Part shown: positions 56,853 to 64,000 of the stretch, piece by piece
How the letters are laid out: each line of letters starts with the position of its first letter
How positions within the stretch are numbered: the first letter of the stretch is position 1
Origin: Vitellaria paradoxa
Lineage: Eukaryota > Streptophyta > Magnoliopsida > Ericales > Sapotaceae
DNA length: 64,000 nucleotides
Direction of reading: 5' to 3'
Assembly (NCBI GenBank): GCA_019916065.1
Contig: CM034233.1
Coordinates: 37,302,862-37,366,861, forward strand
Notes under the pieces: model-generated
Databases searched by the model: none
Seen by the model: the letters and a program-made list of their open reading frames with translations, nothing else
What the model was told of the DNA's origin: nothing
Translations under genes and position numbers: made by a program

Positions 56853-57425
56853 AAGTAAGCAAATACTTAATCCTATTTTTATATGTTTTTATGGGAGCTT
56901 AGTGAGTGAGCTCTATGATTATTATTTTGTACTCCTAAAACTCTACGTCTTGATATTATATGGACATGACTTGATGTTAGATTAGACATTCACTCTCATT
57001 ACAAACTAGGAGCTACCCAAGAGTGAATTCTTATCCTCCTGTCCCTAAAAGATGTAGCTATTTACCTTTCCAGAGTAGCTCTCTGAGGAGCTAGCTCAGA
57101 ACTATTTAAACAAATTCTTTCCTAGAGCTTGTCTAAAAAAAGGAATATAATCAGGGGCATACTTCCCATTTGTCCCTGTCCTAATGTGATCATCGATAGC
57201 TTTCTCTATTGAAATGGAATCCCTGGTCCTTTGTAACCTGACACTCAAGATTGATGTTCTCAGTATGTTTTATTTATTTTTGTGTTACTCTTCTTTTGCT
57301 GCTATGATATTTTGTCTCCTTACATTTTATTTTCTTTTTTATATGCTTCATGGTTGGCCTTATTCTATTTTCTTGAACAAATTTATTGTGTCTCCTTTGA
57401 ATTGAATATAAAGTACAGGTTACAA

Positions 57426-57946
57426 ATGTCTGACAAATCTAACCAAGTCATTATTGAGCAAGAGAGCAAAAACCTTACAATTAACTCAAATTGTGATAAT
57501 GAGACTGACAGTTCAGAGATTAAATTAGATGAGTAAGAAGATAACTTATTTGAGAAGGGTATTTCCCTACCTTTACCATTCCATTATCCCCCCTTGTTTC
57601 TAATAACACCATACCAATTTTTTAAGGGACAAGGGTGGGATGAGGTTGACCTTGAAATCTTAACCCGAATGGAATGGACTGAAATTGATGTAGACAATGA
57701 GTAGCCCAATGCCCCCACCGTAGACACTAACAATGAACCCACTCTAACTTCTAAGAGCATCTTATACTCTAACTGTGATGACATGTTACCCCTCGAAGAT
57801 ATACCCAATTATGAAACTAATACGGATGAGGATGATGATGATGTCTCTTTCCTTACTTTAGACTCTGAGAATGAGGCATCAAACACCATAAAAGTCCTTT
57901 TAGATGTTACGATGTGCTGTTTTGATGAATATTGTGCCAACTCGAG
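57426..57946 (+). pseudogene. ORF3 of element C, acidic protein
   Basis: ATG at 57426 follows an acceptor-like TACAG|GTTACAA. It starts MSDKSNQ, has the shared core FLITPYQFFKGQGWDEVDL and WTEIDVDNE, and is rich in Asp and Glu. At least two in-frame stops (57534-57536 and near 57703) but no frameshift: the frame reaches a donor-like CGAG|GTAATA at 57946 in the same phase as D's. It probably joined an exon in the 3' LTR at about 59885. Confidence 0.65.
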
Positions 57947-58133
57947 GTAATATTTAACTTTTTTATATTTTGTTTTTCATATGTTACATATCTCATATTA
58001 TTCTCCAACATTATTCATGCATTAAGTTGGGAGGAGGAGCCGTGATTAGAACCACGTGCTTATTTTTTTCATTCACACTACATCACACATGCCACCCATT
58101 TTTATGACCACTTGCTCACTCACATTTGGGTAG

Positions 58134-58165
58134 TCACATTGGGACAATGTGACTTTAAGCTGGGG
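58134..58165 (+). promoter_or_regulatory. Hairpin plus G-run of element C
   Basis: TCACATTGGGACAATGTGA forms an 8-bp stem with a 3-base loop, then AAGCTGGGGGTAG. Counterpart of 51388-51424. Confidence 0.55.
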
Positions 58166-59726
58166 GTAGAAGCATGTGTGCATATACATGCATAATGGCA
58201 GCATAATTACCAAAATTTTTGTTTGAAAACCTAACTTAGCATAAATGAGGGCTTACATGCATGAATTTAACCAGTTTTAAGAGAGTATTAATTAGTAAAA
58301 GAGTCAATGAATTACTTTCAATTTTAGGCAAAGAATAAAATTCAAAATGAGTATAAATTCTTTTCTAGGATATGGAAAACTTACCAGTTAAATTGTGAGA
58401 ATGAGAATGTGTTGAGGATAAGAGTTTATGAGAACTGATTGCCCAAGTATGCCAAAACATAAGTGCAGATTCAAAAACACTTTATAACTGTGAGCTTTAG
58501 AGACCTATCATTCTTTTTGAGAGAATAGATTAAATCTTAAATTTCTTTCATCTCAATTTTTTTTTTTTTTTATATAGAGCTTCATAACATTATCTTACTT
58601 TAATATGAAATGCATAAGATATTTTGGTTGTTTTCTGCACTTGGATTAATGCTCTAACAAGATGTTATTAGTCTTTAGAATGATGTTAGGCCATGTTTGA
58701 ATATTTTGAGCCCTTTCCCTTTCTTTCATTACATTGTCCTACGAACTAACTTGAAGCCTTGTTGTAAATAATAAAGAATGAATTTTTCTTTGTTTCAACC
58801 TCAATACCAAAACCCTTTTACCTTGATTATGAATACAAGCCGACCCTTGCATGTTATAGGGAATTAGTGCAAATTGTGATGAAGTATAGAAAAGGGAAGA
58901 TTTGAAATTAATGTTAGATCAAAGCATTCGAGTCCAAAAGCCATGATAAAAATAGGTATTAATAGTGGATGGCTTTCAAGCACAATCACTTGTATGTATC
59001 TTTTGTAAATGGTGATGCTGGGAAGGCTTTCAAAAAAAAAAAAAAGAAAGAAAAAGAAATAATTAGCAAGCTTCAAGTATGAGTATGTGAGAAAGTGAAA
59101 AAGAGGAAGTTGGGGAGGAAGGAAAGAAACATAAAGCACTATATTCTTTAAACCCCTAAGACATGTACTTTGAATTCTTTACCCTTTATTTGTTAACCTA
59201 GAACCTCCAGCCAAGTTATAACATTTTGAAAGACCTAATGGAGTTTAGGTGAAAGACATTTTGAAGCAACATTGATTTAAATTGTGTAATCAAATAAAGT
59301 TATCTTGATTTATGCATTGATACATTCTTCCATGAAGCTATCAACACTAATTCATATATTCTAATTCTTCCATGATTTGTTGGGGTTCCATGCATAAAAT
59401 TATCTTTTTATTCTAGCATGAACCTAGAGTGAACCTTGTTTCAGAGTGAATTTATTTGTTGAGTAATCAACCAAGTGAGATTTAGAGTCAAAGCTGCTAT
59501 TTTTATGTTATTTGGCCATTAGTCTGAGTAAATAATATGAATTGATACATTTGAGTTTAAACAATTGAAACTGGTTAAATTTGATTTGCCATGGAAAAGG
59601 TTTACTAGACTTTTGAGTGATATCACTTGCTTGCTACTAAATTTGATCCAGATATTCTTCTAACTGATTGATATTTAATTTAAAACTAGCTATGGGATTT
59701 GTGGGTAGTTCTAGTAGGAGATTTCA

Positions 59727-59761
59727 TTGCTAGAGACTAGCAAAGTTCAAGTTGGGAGTTG
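59727..59761 (+). promoter_or_regulatory. Terminal hairpin and polypurine tract of element C
   Basis: TTGCTAGAGACTAGCAA (7-bp stem) then AAGTTGGGAGTTG, just before the LTR at 59762. The G-run is eroded compared with D. Confidence 0.7.
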
Positions 59762-60734
59762 TGACTACACGTGAAAAGTGTAATTACAAGTCTCAATTCA
59801 AGTCATAAAGCATGCATTTATCGATTGATTAGGAGAAATTTATTAACTTTCAAGGTTCTGATTGTTTTTATTTTAAAAATGCAGAGAAAAATAAAATATT
59901 GAGATTAGCAATGATGAAAAGGATGAAAATGTCTCTGCCATCCAGGACCAGACATTTAGACATTCTATCCAAATAGTAGCAAAGCAGCTATGGAACAAAT
60001 TGAAGAAAATAACAAAAAAACACAAATTTTGGCTTTGCTGTCTAGACAGGAAAATGTCATCCGAATGCTATTTTCCAGTAGCAATTTATTTTTATAGTTA
60101 GAAAATTTTCAAATTTTTAGCGTTTTATTTTTGTTCTTGTTGTCCAGATGCCATATTGCAATCTGAATGTGGCGATGCAGAATAAGTTTGTAACTTCTGT
60201 TTGAGTTTTAGGGTTTGTAGTGTTTGTTGTCTATATATATATTTTCTATCGCTCAGACTTTAGAGGCAGCCTTTCATAGTCAAATTTTCACAATTTTAGG
60301 GTTTTAGTTTTAGATTTCTCCTACTTATATTGATGCTTCGTACGTTGGATTCAAGGATCATGTGATAAAAGCTTTAAAGATTTAAATAAAGTTTCAAATT
60401 TTGATAATGTAGTTCGTATATTTTATTTTGCTTTCTTCTACTTATTATTTTTGTTTGTGTTTAATGATACTAAGCTAGATACTTTATCTTGATTTAATCC
60501 ATCAATGATGGGTAGGTTTTATTTGATGATTAAATGCCATGCAAGCCTTACATGCAAGGTTGTACTTGCATGTTAGGGTTTCTAGAAATCCCAGATGCTA
60601 TTATATGATTAAAACATTCACATATTTTTGAAATCAACTAAATCAGATTTGGACCAAAGACAAATTAATAAAATATTTTTCCAGTTTTCCTTTCCTAAAC
60701 GTGAAGTCAAAACTATGCTTTAGGAAAAGTTTTG
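59762..60734 (+). repeat. 3' LTR of element C, truncated
   Basis: Starts TGACTACACGTG and follows the 5' LTR (27163 onward) to about GGAAAAGTTTT at 60734, roughly position 28183 of the 5' copy. The last part of the LTR (rest of R, U5) is missing. An acceptor-like AAAATGCAG ends at 59884, followed by the acidic stretch. Confidence 0.75.
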
Positions 60735-61607
60735 AAGAATCAAAACTTGAAGCTTGATATGAATTTCTCTCTACTTTTTCATTTTTTCACGAGATTGATG
60801 ATAATGAACTCATAAGTTGATATGTCCTTATTTTAATCTATTTTTTTAGATGTTTTTTGTCTTGTTTAACCATTATTTTTCAATCACCAGCTTTTCCCTT
60901 ATACCATATCAACATTTGCACTAATTCCCCATGACAGGGAAGGGTTAGCTTAGATTTATAACTAAGGTAAACAAAGTCTTTGACTTTTGGCTAAAATAAA
61001 GAAAATTTTATTCTTCGTGTTTTTGGTAAGGCTTCAAGTTGGCTCCCAGACAATGTAATCAAAGAAATGGCAAAGGCTCAAAATATTTAAACATGGCTTA
61101 ACATCACCCTAAATGCTAGTAACATTTTTTTTTCAAGAGCATCAATCCAAATGCATAAATCAAACAAAGCATCTTGTGTATTTTATACCAAAATAAAACA
61201 ATGTTATGAAGCTATGCAAAAACAATGAGATGAAAGAAATTTAATGGAATTCATGTTATTTCGCAAAAATAACGATAAGGCTCTAAAGCTCACAAAATGT
61301 AGGGCGTTTCTGAATCTCCACCTATGTCTTGGTATACTTGGGCAATTAGTTTTCATAAACTCTAATCCTTAACACATTCTCATTCTCACAATTTTAAACG
61401 GCAAGTTTTGCATATCTTAGAAAAAAAATTTTATGACCATTTTGAATTTTATTCCTTGCCTAAAACTGAAATCAACTTATTCATTCTTTTCCTAATTGAC
61501 ACTATCTTAAGACTAGTCAAATTCATGCAAGTGAGTTCTCTTTTACGCTAAATCAAGTTCTAAATAGATAAAAAATTTTGATCATTATGCACGCACACAT
61601 GCTCTTA

Positions 61608-61641
61608 CCCCCTAACTTTAAATCACATTGTCCTTAATGTG
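61608..61641 (-). promoter_or_regulatory. Hairpin plus G-run of remnant I
   Basis: On the minus strand CACATTAAGGACAATGTG (imperfect stem, 61624-61641) precedes a G5 run at 61608-61612. Confidence 0.5.
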
Positions 61642-61863
61642 TTAAACAAAATGCAGAGTTGAGTAGTGGTAGAGAAACATAATAAGTAAATTAATAACCA
61701 AAACTTGCCAAAAAAATAATGCATGCAAGTATGCTTCACCTATAATTACCCTCAACATAACATCAAAAATATAATTGGAATTCAGCTGAAAGAAAGAAAA
61801 AGTTTAAGTCAAGTAGATATTACTTGTCTACATATGTATGTATTAGAATGGAAAATGACAGAA

Positions 61864-62210
61864 TTAAAGGGTAAATAACGAGGAAATCTTCATCAGCAGC
61901 AAATTTTGAAACTGCATATCTTCCTGAGACTCTGTCTCTATCTTTTTCTCATCAAGTAGAAAAATATATGGGGAGCCCCTAAACGCATAAAATATCTATG
62001 AGGAGGTACCATTACGGTAGTTCCCACAACGAAATCGTCATCAAGCCAAGCTTTAACATTATTATCTGAGTTTTAGTCACTATCATCTTCTATAAATACA
62101 CAGTTAGTGGTAAATAAACCACCACACTTTTCACAAACCTATGGACCTATGTCATCCAAACCGAGTTGATGAAAATGGGCATGGTACTCAGAAGCATTAG
62201 AATCAGACAT
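61864..62210 (-). pseudogene. ORF3 of remnant I
   Basis: ATG at 62210 after an acceptor-like site, in the context GTnACn...ATGTCTG shared with D and C. Two early stops and a slip in a T-run near 61968. The middle (VVGTTVMVPPHRYFMRLGAP) may correspond to the ITPxQFFxGxGW core of D and C, but the match is weak. Confidence 0.4.
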
Positions 62211-63010
62211 CTCACTGAAATTTATGTACCTGTCTTTCAAACATTATCATAATAAAATGAATAAGCAGCATAAGGCCTGACAATGAAATAATAAAATGAT
62301 ATAGAACCATTTCATGATAACCATCAAAAAGAAAAGAACCATATCCAAGATATTACAGACCTAAGTTTTAATGAAAGAGAAGATAATAAAAAAGATTCAG
62401 TTTTGGGTGACTATCATAAGCAATACAATCAAGACCCAAACTGAAAAACTAAAAGATGGGAAAAAAAAAAAAAAACTAGTGCTACTAATGTGGTGGCGGA
62501 GCGAATAGTGCTCCAACTCCATAGTGCTAGTTATAGATACTTCAGAGAAGTTGATCATTTTCATTTGTCACCACCTCTAATCATTTAGGTCTCATATTTT
62601 GGCTTAAGAACATTTTCACTAATTGCTGATTAGTGACTTCTTCCATCTCTTCGGGTATTTTTGCTCTAGCTTGAGAACTACTCCCTATATCTTGTTGTGT
62701 TGCAGTTGCTTGCCTCTTCTGGCCCCTCTTAGAAGGCAACTGTGCCTTGATATATGAGTGGAAATCTAGGTCACCTGGTGCTTGAGCAACTTACAACTTA
62801 GTAGGTAGCATTGCTTTTTGGCTCCTAAATACTTGAGTGAGAACACCCCCAAATCTAATGCCCCCTATCTCCTAGAATGTTGCCAAAATTCATATAACTG
62901 ATCTCATAGGTATAAGGGTAAATCAATCACCCTTTTTGGTGCTTATAGCATATAAAACAAGAGCCGATGTTCACCATATTTAGTAGTCCTTCCTAAGGGA
63001 AATAGATTGG

Positions 63011-64000
63011 TGATTACACTTGAAAAGTGTAATTACAAATTCCATACTTTGATACTTATTGATGCATTTAAATAATTAAGTTTGAATTTTTGTCATTATT
63101 TTGTCATTTATAGTTTTATTTTCTTAATTACAAGGAAATGGTGAAATAATGGAAGCGTATAGCGATGAGAACAGCCTAGAAGACGAAAGAAAAGTTATGG
63201 TTTAGACCTCACCTTGGATGGCCCGGACTAGCACAAAGACCCAGCATGGAGGAGGAAGAGAAACGGAGTAATGACCATTCTATGGTTAGGACCCCCTCCT
63301 AGATGGTCAGGACCATAGTGAGCTTGTTTGGCCGAATTTGTGAAGGTGACCATTCTGTGGTCGGGACCCCCTCCCAGACGGTTGAGACCACAGTAGCCAA
63401 GCATGCGCGAGTTTAAGCTGTACTTTTTAGGGTTTCTGTGTAACCCTTTTATAAACCTTGTAAACAGCCGAACTAGGGGAGAAACTTTTCATACTTTTCA
63501 TATACTTTGGAGAGTTTTTTTTAGAGCTTTTTCAATATCGTCATGGAGTTTATGAATTTTTTAGAAGTTAGTTTGTTCATCGCTATAGTTTCATTCCATT
63601 ACCTTATTTCAAAACTGTTTAACTTGCAAGTTTGATTTCATTTCGCTCTTTAATAGTATGATTTATTCGTTTCAATTGGGAGATCAGTTGATTATGTGCG
63701 TATTTATTATTTTCGTTTCATTTAAAGTAATGTTAGCGTAAAAACACTAGTTCTTGATTCAACGAATCAAGGAAGGGTAGTTCATGAAACACTATGGGAT
63801 GTGCGTAGACCCTTCGCATGGGTTGCGAAAGCTCATGCATAGGGATCTACTATTTTTAAACCTATTTTAACTTGTTTTGAAAACATTCAAAAATGAAAGC
63901 CTTTAACCATATTCGCTGAAATCACTGGTATGGGTTTGCAATTATCATTGATTAATACTTTTGAATAAATTAAAAGTAGGATTCAAGTTCAATTCTCATT
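63011..64000 (+). repeat. Athila-type LTR J, start only
   Basis: Starts TGATTACACTTGAAAAGTG, like the LTRs of D and C, after a flank ending ATTGG. An acidic stretch (EIMEAYSDENSLEDE) is encoded near 63143-63190 behind a polypyrimidine-AG, then GGTC/GGACC-type palindrome variants (63216-63395), a leader from about 63440, and the R-U5 block with AAATCACTG near 63921. It leaves the window before its end; whether solo or part of a full element is unknown. Confidence 0.75.

Larger units (their letters stand above)
27163..60734 (+). mobile_element. Old Athila-like element C, with nested insertions
   Basis: 5' LTR (27163-28851), primer-binding site, decayed gag-pol (29117-35130), a triplicated 3' segment, post-pol ORFs 2 and 3, hairpins and polypurine tract, and a 3' LTR cut short at about 60734. 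Nested inside are a Tourist MITE, a hAT element and solo LTR H with Athila D within it. The protein motifs, tRNA-Asp-type primer site and absence of a chromodomain place it in the Athila group. Many stops and small indels show it is much older than D. Confidence 0.85.
60735..63010 (-). mobile_element. Athila remnant I, 3' part
   Basis: Minus-strand order: the end of ORF2 (63010-62480, with VIDLPLYL and a Pro-rich end), an acceptor-like GACAG|GTACA and ORF3 starting at 62210 (MSDSNASEYHAHFHQLGLDD), hairpin plus G-run at 61641-61608, and a 3' untranslated part like that of C read in reverse (CAAGGCTTCAAGTTAG block near 58745 against 61030). Stops and small indels throughout. The 60735-60850 stretch I cannot place. 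LTR J interrupts the upstream side at 63011. Confidence 0.65.

Noticed and set aside
57282..57420. Hydrophobic ORF at 57214-57405 as a small membrane protein
   Set aside because: It is the pyrimidine-rich stretch before the ORF3 acceptor in element C; no counterpart is conserved in D.
1..64000. Host protein-coding, tRNA or rRNA genes
   Set aside because: I looked for non-element domains and cloverleaf patterns and saw none, though a short exon or tRNA could be missed without software.

Overview
The window looks like plant (angiosperm) repeat-rich heterochromatin. I find no host gene, tRNA, rRNA or CRISPR array; every stretch I could place belongs to a transposable element, and most are nested in one another. 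The evidence is plant-type Ty3/gypsy polyproteins (Athila-like and Tekay/Del-like), primer-binding sites complementary to plant tRNA-Asp or initiator tRNA-Met, a CACTA end, a hAT element and a Tourist-like MITE. The species cannot be told from the sequence alone.

Left part (1-25861), mostly minus strand. Positions 1-11809 hold a tandem array of a non-autonomous LTR element that carries a gag gene but no pol (TR-GAG type), laid out internal - LTR - internal - LTR. It sits inside the 3' LTR of a decayed Tekay/Del chromovirus (called F) whose chromodomain pol and gag run from 17055 down to 12249. Upstream of its gag is an extra ORF with a CCHC zinc knuckle (17329-17925). F's 5' LTR is cut short and fused to the start of a second copy (G), whose own LTR (19786-24301) contains a solo LTR of the TR-GAG family with a perfect TTATA target duplication. 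Then come the right end of a CACTA transposon and an Athila remnant (E) in which the LTR end is joined directly to integrase sequence.

Right part (27163-64000). An old plus-strand Athila element (C) begins at 27163 and its truncated 3' LTR ends near 60734. Its LTR carries a Tourist MITE, its reverse transcriptase region a hAT element with an 8-bp duplication, and its 3' region a 1.7-kb segment present three times in tandem. A solo Tekay LTR (H, 40014-56273) interrupts its post-pol ORF, and inside H sits a young, almost complete Athila element (D, 41131-54621; perfect GGGCG duplication; LTRs of 1589 and 1592 bp). The window ends with a minus-strand Athila remnant (I) and the start of another Athila-type LTR (J).

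How the parts work. D is the reference element: gag, protease, RT, RNase H and integrase in one polyprotein (one frameshift in gag), then two post-pol ORFs. Each post-pol ORF starts just after a 3' splice-site-like sequence. The second (acidic) ORF ends at a splice-donor-like sequence that is in phase with an acceptor and open reading frame inside the 3' LTR, and its start and donor are conserved in the older element C. D, C, I and the gag-only elements also share hairpins next to G-runs, and every LTR family here carries its own set of short palindromes upstream of its promoter. In D and C the same palindromes recur after pol, in front of a leader-like sequence. The gag-only family shares these 3' structures with Athila, which points to Athila elements as its likely source of pol functions.
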